Notes under the pieces: model-generated
What the model was told of the DNA's origin: nothing
What the model saw: the letters and a program-made list of their open reading frames with translations, nothing else
Database searches by the model: none
Made by a program: the position numbers and the translations under genes
In this document: positions 51,273 through 63,850 of the stretch, piece by piece
Layout of the letters: each line of letters begins with the position of its first letter
How positions within the stretch are numbered: the first letter of the stretch is position 1
Origin: Proteles cristata cristata
Lineage: Eukaryota > Chordata > Mammalia > Carnivora > Hyaenidae
Direction: 5' to 3'
Length of the DNA: 64,000 nucleotides
Assembly (NCBI GenBank): GCA_017311185.1
Contig: JAESUZ010005469.1
Span: forward strand, 1,428,001-1,492,000

Positions 51273-51469
51273 GCAAAGGTACTACTAAAAAAGAAAATCA
51301 CAATATTGGAAGAAAATTCAATAAATTGAATGGAATGTGGGCCTCAAAACAGACACTTGTAGCTGAAAAGTGATGCATGATACATGTGTGTATTTGTTCC
51401 AATTTCAGATATAAGTTGAAGTTGTGTAAATAACAAAGCCCTCTAAGTTACTTCCGATCAAACTTTACT

Positions 51470-51660
51470 GTACATATAAGTCACCTGAGGACCTTATTAA
51501 AATGTAGATTCTGACTGAACAGTTCTGGAGTAGAGTCTGAGACAATGCATTTCTTTTTGTTGTTGTTATTCTGAGATTCGGCATTTCTAACACACTCCCC
51601 ATTAATGCTGATGTCGCTGGTCCACAGACCACATTTGAAGCAGGAATGCTCTTTTTATTA
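51470..51660 (+). mobile_element. MER5-like hAT DNA transposon remnant
   Basis: taagtcacctgaggacctta, aaaatgtagattctgactga and ctgatgtcgctggtccacag match the MER5-type non-autonomous hAT-Charlie pattern. No transposase. Confidence 0.6.
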
Positions 51661-52499
51661 TTTTTTAGGCATCAATAAAACCTTAGTTTTAAAATATATA
51701 CAGAATAACCACTTATTAACATAAATATCTTTACTTTGCTTTGAACCTCCTAAGTGTGAAACCTCAGTGTTATGCCAAATACTACCCGGATTTCTGAGTT
51801 TTGCCTGAAAGAGTTGCTATGACCTCTACGAAGTTAACTCAAAGTAACAATGAAAGAAACTCCTGAGTAGTCATAGCAGGGGCATGTATACTGGTGTCAT
51901 CTATCTTTGGGATAATTATGATTCAACTATAGAGGAAATGTGTCACAAAATGTATGAACTTGCTATTCATATCCATCTACTATTTATTCAGATATAATTC
52001 CAGGCAAATCAGCACATTTGCTTCTATCTTTGGAAATTCAGACTAGACCAGACATATGAAATGTTCAGCTATCTAAAGAGTTCTTCAGTCCATTCCCATA
52101 ATGATTGATATCCCAGCTCTTCAGTGGAAGTAACGTTCTCCCCTGTTTGAGGTAAATGATCTCTTGCAGGCACACCATTTGGATACCTCGAAGAGGTAAT
52201 TTATCTCAAGTGGGCAAACACTTTAATGAAAGCAAGAAGGTTGCCACCTGTCCAGTATTTACAGAGGCAACATAGAAACTGGGGTCTCTGCCCACTGCCT
52301 GTAAATACATCCTCAAAGTTAAGAAGGTAGCAGGAGCAGCCACCATTAGCACTTTCTGAGCAGTAAATTCAAGCTAATCGCTCTTGAACTTCGCGTTTCA
52401 TGAAAGGCATAAGATAATATACCAGTTAGTGTGAGGTATCAGAACACAGAAAACAGGTAAAACAATAAACATTTGTTGGACAATTATATATACAAGAAA

Positions 52500-52685
52500 C
52501 TTGGCTGTGAAGGTTACATTCACATCTAATAACCATAACCGAGGAATTCCTCTTAGCCTGATTCTACAGATGAAACTGAAGCTGAAAGGGATCAAGTACC
52601 TTTCCCAAAGTCACATACAAAGCTAAGCAGTGGGACCCAGATTCAAATCTAGAGCCCAAGTTCTTAATTCACACTCTACTATGTA
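52500..52685 (+). mobile_element. MIR
   Basis: tacagatgaaactgaagctg, cctttcccaaagtcacatac and gggacccagattcaaatcta are MIR 3' landmarks. Confidence 0.65.
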
Positions 52686-53309
52686 CCCAACGAGTTTAAT
52701 TTTCCCTCTTGGATAATTTTAAATTTTTCTCTCCTATATAATTAATAGTATGTATATAATTCAGAACTTAAAAAGATAGGTACCCAAAAAGAGTATTTTT
52801 AAAAAGAAAATTTTACTGACTTTTTTCTACCTTATACAAGAAGCAATGCAGTCACTATTTAATACATTTAAAAGCTACTACTTGATATTGACGTACAGTA
52901 CCAGTTTTCCTGGGGCTTAAAAAAAAGCGACAGCTATGCCATCAATTTGTAGCCTTGACATGTAAAATGATTTGAATTTTCAGCAAGTTCTTCAAACAAG
53001 AAAATGAAAGAAGGAAGTAACAGAAAAGAAAAAATGTGGCTCAATGAAATTTCATTTCAAGATTTTCAGATTGTTTCCTTAATAAACTTTCCCAAGATCT
53101 TGCCATTTAAATATCCCACTTGGTTGAAAGAATTAAGATACTATTCATAATATTAGGTTATCCATGAAACAATGAATCAACTATAAATCAAAACTGAACT
53201 AATATTCCTGATGCCTGTCCTATGATGAAAAGTCCTATTGTGAATTGGTTAAACAAATTATGAGATGCTGAAATGAAAAATATCACCCAAACATTAAAAA
53301 TCATTCTTC

Positions 53310-53517
53310 AGGCACACCTGGCTGGCTCAATTGCTTAAGCAACCGACTTCGGCTCTGGTCAGGATCTCGTGGTCCGTGAGTTCAAGCTCACATTGGGCTC
53401 TCTGCTGACAGCTCAGAGCCTGCTTCAGATTCTGTGTCTCCCTCCCTATCTCTCTCTCTCTGCACCTCCCCTGCTTGCGCTCTGCCTCTCTCTCTCTCAA
53501 AAATAAATAAACATTAA
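53310..53517 (+). mobile_element. SINEC
   Basis: Head aggcacacctggctggctca, full body; the tail runs into a TA repeat. Confidence 0.9.
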
Positions 53518-53562
53518 TATATATATATATATACATATAGACACATATATATATATAATATT
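53517..53562 (+). repeat. TA-rich repeat at SINE tail
   Basis: TA units with ACATATAGACACATA interruptions. Confidence 0.85.
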
Positions 53563-53659
53563 TCCCTAGAAGAATACTAATAGAAATGGAGAAAATCCTT
53601 CAAAGGTATGACTTTTTTAAAAGCTAACACTGTGATAGCATACCATAAGTGAAACACGG

Positions 53660-54035
53660 CATCATTTCTGTGATTATCCTGCCAAAAATGCATAAACTGA
53701 ATCTAATTATGAGGAAATATCAAACAGATCAAAATTGAACAACCTGTAATCTTCAAGATTATGATGGTCAAGGAAAGATTGAGGAACTTTTCCACACTGA
53801 GGGAGATTAAAGAAACATGACTTAATGCAACACATAATTCTAAACCAGATCCTTTTGCTCAAAAAGACATGGCTGGGACAACTAGGGAAAGTTGAAGGGG
53901 GACAGAATGGTTTCCTGATGTTGATCACAGCCCTCTGGTTATGTAGAAGAATATCTTGCCTGAAGTACATACTAAAATATGAGAAAGTAATGGCCATCAC
54001 GTCAGCTACTTGCTTTCAATCATTGAGCAAAAAGA
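53660..54035 (+). mobile_element. Old L1 3' UTR remnant
   Basis: gaggaaatatcaaacagatc, gtcaaggaaagattgaggaa and ctctggttatgtagaagaat occur in the order of an ancient L1M 3' UTR. Degenerate; no coding content. Confidence 0.55.
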
Positions 54036-54089
54036 GTCTCTACTGTGTATTTGCAACTGTTATGTGAGATTGAAACTATTTCAAAATCA

Positions 54090-54309
54090 TTTTTAAGTTC
54101 ATTTATTTATTTTAAGAACGAGAGAGAGAGAGAGAGAGAGAGAGGAGGTAGGGGCAGAGAGAGAGAGGGAGGGAGAGAGAATCCCAAGCAGGCTCCACAT
54201 TGTCAGTGCAGAGCCTGACATGGTGCTCAAACTCACAAACCATGAAATCATGACCTGAGCAGAAATCAAGAGTCTGACATGTAACTGACTGAACCACCTG
54301 GGTGCCCCT
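54090..54309 (-). mobile_element. SINEC
   Basis: Reverse: GA run after the tail complement, gaaccacctgggtgcccc at the right. Direct repeat aaaatcattttta / aaaataattttta. Confidence 0.9.
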
Positions 54310-54599
54310 TAAAATAATTTTTAAATGCAAATACAAAACAGTATGTAGCCTATGGTAACATTTATATCCTTTGTTAGCCTGTTAGTAGATGGATGAGTGG
54401 GTGGTAAGAAGGAAGAAGGGAGGGTAAGAAGAAGAAATAAAGGGTGGGCAGATAGAAAGATGGGGAGGCATAGAGGAATAAAACAGATTGGAAGAACACG
54501 CAGCAATAGAAAATAATTAGTAGTTTAAAAAAATGCATATAGGCAGAAGAGTATATTACATTCAACACCATAATACACTACTTTCATGATGAGATGGGT

Positions 54600-54850
54600 T
54601 GTAAGGAAACAGTTTTTTAGCGCCCACTATATGCTAGGTACATGTACAAAATGCTCAATAAGTGTTATCTCATTAAATCCTCATAAAAGCCAAGGAGGTA
54701 GTATTGTTTCCATTTTTAGGTAAAGAGTCTGAGCCCAGTAACGTAAAGTAACTTGCCCAATTTCACACAACTAATAATTAGCAGAGCTGGAAACAAAATC
54801 AAATCTGCCTTGTACAAAGCTCATACTCTTTCTGCTATATGATAATGCTT
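54600..54850 (+). mobile_element. MIR
   Basis: tatctcattaaatcctcata, gtaacttgcccaatttcaca and agcagagctggaaacaaaat are in MIR order. Confidence 0.65.
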
Positions 54851-55046
54851 ATCATATATTTACGTTATTCACACCCTTAAATTATAAACTCAACATGAAT
54901 ACATAAGCTGGTATAGCTTTACATTTATTATCCTACTATCTGTTAATAACCACTCATGTACTTGAAATGTCTGAAAATATTGTCTCATCCCTTCTGCTAA
55001 AATATGAGGAAATTTCTACTACTAGGATACCCATAAAATACATTAC

Positions 55047-55122
55047 CTGGAAAAGGTAATATATTAACCGGCCATCATGTTTTGAATGAATTGCTCTACA
55101 CGCCCAGTTTGTCAAGTCATCT
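55047..55122 (-). other. Candidate alternative (poison) exon in CCDC171 intron
   Basis: Seen: 76 nt on the minus strand between a good acceptor (TGTACCTTTTGCAG) and a good donor (CAG then GTAATG). A second AG two bases inside would give a 74 nt form (55047-55120) that reads in frame after exon B as DDLTNWACRAIHSKHDGRLI and on to the donor. Neither form keeps the gene's frame. The 76 nt form stops at its third codon. The 74 nt form shifts exon C and meets TAG at its 12th codon. Exons B and C join perfectly without it, so it is not constitutive. Inference: an NMD-coupled cassette exon, an alternative 3' end, or a chance splice-site pair. Confidence 0.35.
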
Positions 55123-55692
55123 CTGCAAAAGGTACATGTTAATCATCTTTGTACTAGTCCAATAACAACTCAATTATTTACCTGCCCAATCATATTCTTC
55201 CCTATACTCTTCAGGACTTTAATACATCAATTATTCTCCCCCTCTAAGCAACTATCACTTACTCTTCCCTAATTTACTTAGTGTTCTTTAGCCAACAACA
55301 TTTAAAGCCTTCCCTAAAAATAAGTTTCCCTGAACTTGCTATTTTCTCAAACCATTAGAAGTACAACCAGATTCTAACAAGGCAACTCTGTTCCTGGTGG
55401 TAGACAAGCATTTAAAGACACACCACTCTTGGTCTACCTTCTACATGATAGATAAGTCTTACCTACGCATATTTTTATCAGCGTCTCAAATAATCATTGT
55501 GTCAATATCTTAACTTTAAAATATTGTAAAGCTCTTTTGGAAAATGTGTTCCACGAGATCACTGACTAGTTTTAGAAAGCCTCTATAATCTGATCCCATG
55601 CCAATGTTCCACCTTTCCTCCCACGATGCTCCAAAATAGTTATAATAGAAAATACATTTTAGTAGTCAGCATATATAAGCCAGATCTGCTAG

Positions 55693-55747
55693 GCTTATAC
55701 CTGAGCCGAAGTCAGACGCTTAACTGACTGAGCCACCCAAGCGCCCC
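55693..55747 (-). mobile_element. SINEC head fragment
   Basis: Only the head half: cctgagccgaagtcagacgc and gagccacccaagcgcccc. Confidence 0.85.
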
Positions 55748-56229
55748 AGTGCCAGCATTCTTAAAATACATTTTATTTAGACTTTTATTTCAGACTTCAA
55801 ACCCAGTACACTGAGGTTTTGCCAAAATATTAGAGATGAATAATGCTTACCAACATCAACGGGCCACAACCTAAAAATAGTCTTTGCACCATAAGTTTCC
55901 CACTATAAGAACATAGATTTAGTTAACAGAAATCACAATAAGTGATCTATATGTATATAGCAGAGTTGTCTAAAGAATTAAACTGCATATCAAATTATTA
56001 CTTCATTAATGCTTACTTATAACATTCCACTTAGCAGGCAAGTATTACCAAATCCATTATATTATCTTTATTATTAAAGTGTCTGAAATGGCCATAATTA
56101 GTCCAAGGACATAGCTTAACCAGTAGGTAAGTGTATGTTATTCTTGAGAAATTTGTTTCACTGAACTTTTCAAACAAACATATCCTGCAAGTTGAGTCAT
56201 GAAAAAATAAACCGAATTTTATTTACTTA

Positions 56230-56440
56230 ATTATTTATTTCTAATGTTTACTTATTTTTGAGAGAGAGAAACAGAATACAAGCAGGGGAGCAGAAGAGAG
56301 AGAGACACACAGAATCTGAAATAGCCTCCAGGCTCAAGTTGTCAGCACAGAGCCCTATGAGGGGCTTGAACTCTGGAACAGCAAGATCATGACCTGGGCC
56401 AAAGTCAAACGCTTAACCAACTGAGACACCCAGATGCCCC
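56230..56440 (-). mobile_element. SINEC
   Basis: Reverse: tail complement with tttacttatttttgagag, right end gagacacccagatgcccc. Lies in intron B-C about 540 bp from exon B. Confidence 0.9.
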
Positions 56441-56916
56441 AATAAACAGAATTTTAGACCTTTGGAAATCACTAATTATAGGCGGTTTCACACCTGGTGG
56501 AAGAAACAGACTACTCAAATTAACTCTACTGAAAATGAATTAGGAAAAATAAAAACATATCACCAAACAAGAAAAGTTTTTTACTGCTACAGATATTCTT
56601 CAAACATCTAAAATGTGTAGCTAGAACAGAAATGAAGGAAGACTAAAACATTTGCAAGAACATTCCCAGTATTAATTTTTAAAAAAAGTTAATGATGTGA
56701 TTTCTTTTGGAAAATCAGATCATAAAAGGAGAAAAAATAAGGTGGATACATTCAGCAAGCAATGTCATTTAATTTCCCCATAAATTCAGACAATATTACC
56801 CACCAAAATTTACATTAATTCTCTTCATCCTTAAATAGAGATTTAATAATCTCTCTGTACCTGAATGAAGAAAGATGAAAACAAATGTATTTATTTTCTT
56901 CCTAGATGGTTTACTA

Positions 56917-57126
<210 letters not shown>

Positions 57127-57253
57127 CTACAAACTCTGAAAATCCATGTCTAAAATTCATAGCAATGTTTGGCTATTTAAGAAATAGACCAAAACTTGTA
57201 GGGAGAACTTTGCCTAGTGTGGAACAGTCTACAAGAAATGCTAGATTTGACTG

Positions 57254-57279
57254 ACTTTATATATATATATATATAAAGT
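57254..57279. repeat. 26 bp perfect AT palindrome
   Basis: acttta, then alternating TA, then taaagt; the two 13-base halves are exact reverse complements. Confidence 0.9.
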
Positions 57280-57344
57280 GATATCAAAAAAAAAGAGAAG
57301 AAAATGTTTCTTTAGTTCTACTTACACTTCATAGCTTGATTTCT

Positions 57345-57563
57345 TTTTTATTTAAAAATTTTTTAATGTTTACTTTTTAGAGCGAGAGACAAAGACAGAG
57401 CATGAGCGAGGGAGGGGCAGAAAGAGAGGGAGCCACAGAATCCGAAGCAGGCTCCAGGTTCTGAGCTAGTAGCACAGAGCCCGACGCAGGGCCCAAACTC
57501 ACGAACCACAAGTTCATGGCCTGAGCCGAAGGTGGACACTTAATAAGCCACCCAGGTCTCCCC
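57345..57563 (-). mobile_element. SINEC
   Basis: Reverse: left tail complement, right end agccacccaggtctcccc. Direct repeat tagcttgattt on both sides. Confidence 0.92.
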
Positions 57564-57858
57564 TTAATAGCTTGATTTTTAAAGGTTAAAAATTAAAATC
57601 ACTATTTCCTCAGAATACTCAAGCTTTTAAAAAAAGTTAACTGGAAAATTTACATTTGTCTCATTTCCCTTCAATTCCTCAATAGATTTTTAACTCTGAT
57701 CATTTTATACTGACTTATAGAAAGCAAAAATAAATTATACTATTAATTTTAAATAAGACAGAGTCTCTGGATTGACTTAACTCAAAAATCACTATATAAA
57801 CTCTCCACTTTACTGTTAAAAGAGCATTCAAATATAATAAAGCTGAATATATACACAT

Positions 57859-58079
57859 GGGGTGCCTGAGTGGCTTAGTCGGTTAAGCGTCCGACTTTCA
57901 CTTAGGTCATGATTTCGCGGTTCGTGGGTTCGAGCCCCGCGTCGGGCTCTGTGCTGACTGCCAGCTCAGAGCCTGGAGCCTGTTTCAGTCTGTGACTCCC
58001 TCTCTCTCTTACCCTCCCCTGCTCACGCTGTCTCTCTCTCTCTCTCTCTGCTAGAAATAAATAAAACATAAAAAAAATA
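57859..58079 (+). mobile_element. SINEC young subfamily
   Basis: Young diagnostics. Perfect duplication aatatatacacat (57846-57858, 58080-58092). Confidence 0.96.
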
Positions 58080-58337
58080 AATATATACACATAATAAAAC
58101 TAGACAAAGTTGAAATTATATTTGCCACTTTCTTTAAATTTTAATGTTTATAACAAAAAAATCAAAACCTAATTTATACATAAATATACGTTTACCGATA
58201 CCCACACACATATCTACATACACATGAGACTATGTTACATGATTTGACATATTAAGTGATTTTTTAAGATTTTACATAATGGCTAAGCCTGGTCACATTA
58301 TATGTCCTTACACTCAACTTAGATTTTAAGAAGCTTA

Positions 58338-58853
<516 letters not shown>

Positions 58854-58895
58854 CTAAAATAGAAGTCAAATAAAATATTTTAAACAACTAGGTAT

Positions 58896-59093
58896 TGGGG
58901 CACCTGAAGCATCCGACTTCAGCTCAGGTTATGACCTCACGGTTTGCGGGTTCGAGCCCCGCATCAGGCTCTGTGCTGACAGCTAGCTCACAGCCTGGAG
59001 CCTGTTTCAGATTCTGTGTCTCCCTCGCTCTGTGACCTTCCCCTGCTCAAGCTGTCTCTCTCGGAAATAAATAAAAAACCTTAAAAAGAAACA
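58896..59093 (+). mobile_element. SINEC with head deletion
   Basis: ggggcacctgaagcatccga: about 20 bp of head missing. Direct repeat aacaactaggtatt / aacaactaggcatt shows it is one insertion. Confidence 0.9.
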
Positions 59094-59244
59094 AACAACT
59101 AGGCATTTTATTACTTCCTCTTTATAGAAAGAAAACAAACTTTTGCTGACAACTAATTCTTCAAAAACCTGTGTTCTAAATATCCAAAAATATGTATGAC
59201 AGAGCAACAGCTTAGATCTAAATGTGCATGTTGATTAAAAAACA

Positions 59245-59450
59245 AAATTTTGTAACATTTATTTATGTTTGAGAGAAAGACAGAATGTGAGCAGGGGAGG
59301 GGCAGAGAAGAAAGGGAAACACATAATGTGAAGCAGGCTCCAGGCTCTGAGCTGTCAGCACAGAGCCCAATGCGGGGCTCAAACCCACAAACTGTGAGAT
59401 TATGACCTGAGCTGAAGTCGAACACAACCGACTGAGCCACCCAGTGCCCC
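59245..59450 (-). mobile_element. SINEC
   Basis: Reverse: tail complement on the left, gagccacccagtgcccc on the right. Perfect direct repeat taaatgtgcatgttga. Confidence 0.94.
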
Positions 59451-59533
59451 TAAATGTGCATGTTGACTTTTAAATCCTCTTGCACAGAAGCTTTACATAA
59501 CAAAGAACACATAACTTTAAAAGCACTTCATGA

Positions 59534-59681
59534 ACAGACTCTTGAATGCCGAGAACAAACTGAGGGCTGATGAGAGTGGGGGGGAGGGGAAGGGGGTGAT
59601 GGGCAGGGAGGAGGGCACTTGTGGGAATGAGCACTGTGGGTTATAATGGAAACCAACTTGACAATAAACTATTTTAAAAAA
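59534..59681 (+). mobile_element. Mini L1 3'-end insertion
   Basis: About 150 bp of L1 3' UTR (gggcagggaggagggcactt, gaaaccaacttgacaataaa, A-tail) flanked by a perfect aaaagcacttcatgaa (about 59518-59533 and 59682-59697). Confidence 0.85.
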
Positions 59682-60847
59682 AAAGCACTTCATGAATTTC
59701 CCATATACCTATGCATAATTACACATATTAAGAAAGAAAAATTTCTCCTCTTCCATTCCTCACTTCTACTTCCTGCTTTTAAACAAATTACATCACCAGT
59801 AGAGGTTTTCCTATATGTAAAAAGACTTTACTTTTTGCAGAAAAGGGTTAAATCAACAATATAGTAAATAGCACTTAACTGTCTGTCATTTACTAGGTGA
59901 GGAGGGACTGATTCTCAGGTTAAACTGTCATATCAGCTCTTTCTTACTAACTTCCTGAGACACTACATTGAACAAAGGACAGCTCCAGTGGTGGGAGGAA
60001 ATAACTAACTGTAAGCTGGGCCTCAGCATCTCTCTGATCTTTTTTCCCTCATCAAGGAGTTTGCAATCCAAAACAATTTGGAACACATGGAAATTTTAAC
60101 TACAGACAACATGTTTTAATTGCTAGAAAATAAAATAGTTTTCTATGAAATCTCATTCCTAATCATTAAGGAACTGCTGAGGTAAATTTCAGAAGATAAC
60201 AGATCCCAATTTCCTTTACTGATCCATTTATCATTCAAAGAACATTAATTGATTAGTCACTAAATTCCATGTGCTAGGAAAACAGACAAGCACATCAATT
60301 ATTGTGGTGTAATGCTACAATCAAACTATGTCGCACTGCCAGAGGTACCCAAAAGGGAGTTTGCACAAAATGATGTTGAAAGGCCTTTGGAGGGATAAGG
60401 ACAAAGGACAAGTGGTGGTGAGGCATGTAATAGCAAGTATAAAAAAAAAAAATAGTGATAAGGTGTGGCTTCATAGCTACCCTAAAAGAATTTCATGGTC
60501 TGAGTTGGAGAAAATCATATAAACCCTTGATGACTTCACAAGATCTGGTGTCAAAGCCTACCATGGACAAAGTTGATAGGCAGTAGCCAAGAGAATTCAC
60601 ACTTGTAGAAATATACTGCTAAGGAAAGTAACCCTTGTACTAATTCCAAACCCAAGGTTAGGGGAGGAGATTCCCAGTAGGTGCAGAGTGAGTAGAAGAA
60701 GGCCGTCAGAGGTACAGTCCGGAGCACAAATGAGTTAAAGAAATGCATAGGAAGCCACTGTCTGAAGGATTCAACTTCTTGGATGCCTTCCTCTGGGCAA
60801 GGGAAACACTGCATTTTAGACATGGTTTTAAATAAGAGCTTCTTTAA

Positions 60848-61045
60848 GGGTGGTTCCGTCGGTTAAACGTCTGACTCGACTTCGGCTCCAGTCATGATCT
60901 CATGGTTCAGGAGACTGAGCCCTACATCGGGCTGGCAGTGAGGAACCTGCTTGGAATTCTCTCTCTCTCTTCCTCTCTCTCTGCTCCTCTCATGCTCTCT
61001 CTCTCTCTTTCAAAATAAATAAGATAAATAACCTTAAAAATGTTT
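60848..61045 (+). mobile_element. SINEC, head degraded
   Basis: agggtggttccgtcggttaa, body ctccagtcatgatctcatgg, tail aaaataaataagataaat. Confidence 0.88.
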
Positions 61046-62049
61046 AATAAAATGTTTCCATACTATAATTGCCTTTATTTAACCGACTCTTCTCTAAAGT
61101 CTGAACCAGCCATAACTGTGGTACTCCTGTGAAAAATAAAGGAATGGGGAAATAAAGGAATTGTGGCTTGCCCCCAACCACATCCCCACCAATGGCCAAG
61201 CTGTGGCAGCAGTATTTCATCACTGGGACTGTGTCCCAGAGCTCCGTGCAAAGACATATGTAAAGGAAATGGTGTCCCATTGGGAGCAGCTGAAAGAACC
61301 AAGAAAGTCTGAGAAGCACTAGCCAAGTGGACTGCTTGGAAGCAAATGTGAGACACCCCTTCAAGGAAGGCAACCTTCAAGAAAAGAGAAGTCTGACATG
61401 TATTGTAGCTGAAGAAAGCAGAAAGACCAGCATGTGGAAGAGTAAGAGCCGAAAACAGGACAAAGTACAAATAATTCAGAATGCCTGAAGAAAAGAGGAC
61501 AATGATGGAAAACTGACAGGTAGGTAGATAAAAGATGATTAAGCGAAGAAATTTACACTATCTGGAAAGCCATGAGAAGCCGTAAAATCCTGGAAGTTGC
61601 TCTGCTTTAGTTAATGGATGGGAGAATCAGAAATATTAATAAAGACCACCACGAGTAAAGTTGCAGGGAACGGAGATGCAACTAGGAGGAAGTAGAATTT
61701 ACAAAGGTTAATTCCATATTTTCTCCAAAGTCAATTCCACCAGTTCAATTAGACGGGAAAACAGGAAGATTATAGAAAATCCAAGATAAAAGAGGCATAC
61801 TGATCATAGCTAGGTAGTAGAAATAAAAATTAACCTAATCGGGTTCTAGAAGAAACGTATTCAACAGATCTCAAAGTCTCAGGCAGAAGTCTATTTTCAG
61901 GAAAAATTACTTTTTTGTGGACAAAACCAAATGGTGAGTAGATATATCTGCTAATGACATATTAAATGTTTCAAAACAATATTGGAAGTCATTGGTCAAA
62001 ATCAAATGGGTTGTTGACAGAGAACTGAAAGTATACTTACTATACCAGA

Positions 62050-62095
62050 ATTAAAATTAAATTAAATTAAATTAAATTAAATTAAATTAAAAAAT
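62050..62095 (+). repeat. (TTAAA)n pentanucleotide repeat
   Basis: About eight TTAAA units, then A-rich sequence. Confidence 0.93.
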
Positions 62096-63049
62096 TTTTA
62101 ATTAAAAAAAAGGGAAGAGAGCTGAAAGCAAAGCTAGCCTGTTCTGGAAAAGGGTTAGTTGTAGCACATGGCGGATCTACTGACTACAGCTGGCCCACTT
62201 CAGAGCATCAGGTTGAAGCATTTTAGAAAGGCAGCCAGAAACAGGTAATCCTGGGATGAGGAGGGGAGAGTAATGAAAACATGGTTGGAAATGGATAAAA
62301 GTCTGAACTACATTACCCAAAGCACCCCAATTCTCTCAACAGACAGGAAACCAGGAACAAGCTGGAATGTCTTAAAAACAGAATTGGGATTCCGGACTTA
62401 CAATGGCCAGTTTTCATTTCCAGCTACCTGGCAATAGTGGTGGCAATGTACAAAAGCAATTTTTTAAGATCCTTGTGTCACTCTATGGTCCCCAAATTTT
62501 GATCATTTGTAGTGATTATATATTCAGAAGTGCTGATTAATACGAATTACTACCACTATGGGTGATTTCAGGAGACTCAGACGCCAGTCACAGATTGCTA
62601 AAACAGTTAACATAAGACTACGAATATATGTGAAATCTGCTTATAAATAAAAATAAGCAAACTCTAAAGACTATTTACTTGTCTAATAACCATCTGCTGT
62701 CCTCAGCCACTCTTGGTTTAAGTAATTATAATCGAGATACCAAGTATCGATGGTTATTTTTTTAAAAAATCAACCGGACCAATATTCAACTAAATAATTA
62801 GAATTAGCAGGGTGAATTAAAGATTTAAAAATAATGAAATTAAGCATTTAAATTTTTAGAGCTCTTACTAACAAATATTAAGTTAACCACATAAAGACCT
62901 CATTAACATTGATGTGAGTTTTGTTCATTTCTTAACAGTTACATTTCTGCATCCGTACTGTCTCCACTCAAATCCAGAACCACAGATCTGACTGGCCAGG
63001 GCACATCTCCACTTAGCTACCTCACAGCCATCTCAAATTAAAGTGTCCA

Positions 63050-63850
63050 GTCCAGTACTATTGAGCTGCCTTCTAAATGTGTTCATAATAGTCCTCTTTA
63101 TATCAATAAATGGCACCAACATCCACTGAATTGTTCAAATCAAAACCTTACAGCTGGTCTTCATTCCTCCTTTCACTTTAACCGCTACGTTCCCAAATCA
63201 AAGCCATTAGCAAGCACCATTGGGTTTACCTACAAAATACACCCTGATCCATCTCCACTGCTACTCATCCTAGCTCCAGCTATTCACCACCAGCCACTCA
63301 TGCCCACTTCCATGCCACTGTCAGATTATGTCAGTCCGATCCTATTGTTTAACAGCTTTGTCTTTACTGAACCAAGGTTCTCTCCTCAAGTCACGACACT
63401 CCCACATGCCTTCAGCTGTAAAGGCTTCACCTTCTCCCACAATCCTCGACTTGATGAAAAAGGAGAGAACGGTCTGCTCCTTTCCTATCCAGACAAGAAA
63501 CTCACCACTATTCACAATTTAACCATGCTCCCTAGCACTCCCAGGTCCTTTCCCTTCCAACTCCCCTAACGCCATTCAAATCCTAACAATCTTCAGAGCC
63601 CATTTCAGGATCTATCTATTCCATGACTCCTTTTACTCTAATTCTTACTCATACTGACCTTGACCTTCTCTGAACTTAATTATACCACTCACACATTTAA
63701 TCCCTATACTGCTACTTACTTATTTCATGTGTGTATATGTGTTCTCCTTCAAACACAAGAGAATGCTAATTCCTAGAGGCCAGAAGTATTCACTGTAGTA
63801 ATACTCTATATACAGTGCTCTATACCCTGTAGGTATTTACTAAATATTGA
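63050..63850 (+). mobile_element. L2 remnant
   Basis: Follows the L2 consensus by eye: aaaccttacagctggtcttc, aaatacaccctgatccatct, gcccatttcaggatctatct, then ctgtaggtatttactaaat. The two plus-strand ORFs here (up to 89 aa) are within this repeat and broken. Confidence 0.65.

Noticed and set aside
55047..55120. Constitutive CCDC171 exon
   Set aside because: Including it breaks the frame into exon C and the junction without it matches the human protein as remembered; kept only as an alternative-exon candidate.
61044..61470. Overlapping minus ORFs of 109 and 131 codons
   Set aside because: No recognisable domain, no splice logic with CCDC171 and two competing frames; most likely chance in GC-richer intron.
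62940..63570. 89-codon plus ORF as a gene
   Set aside because: It lies within sequence following the L2 repeat and shows no protein features beyond it.
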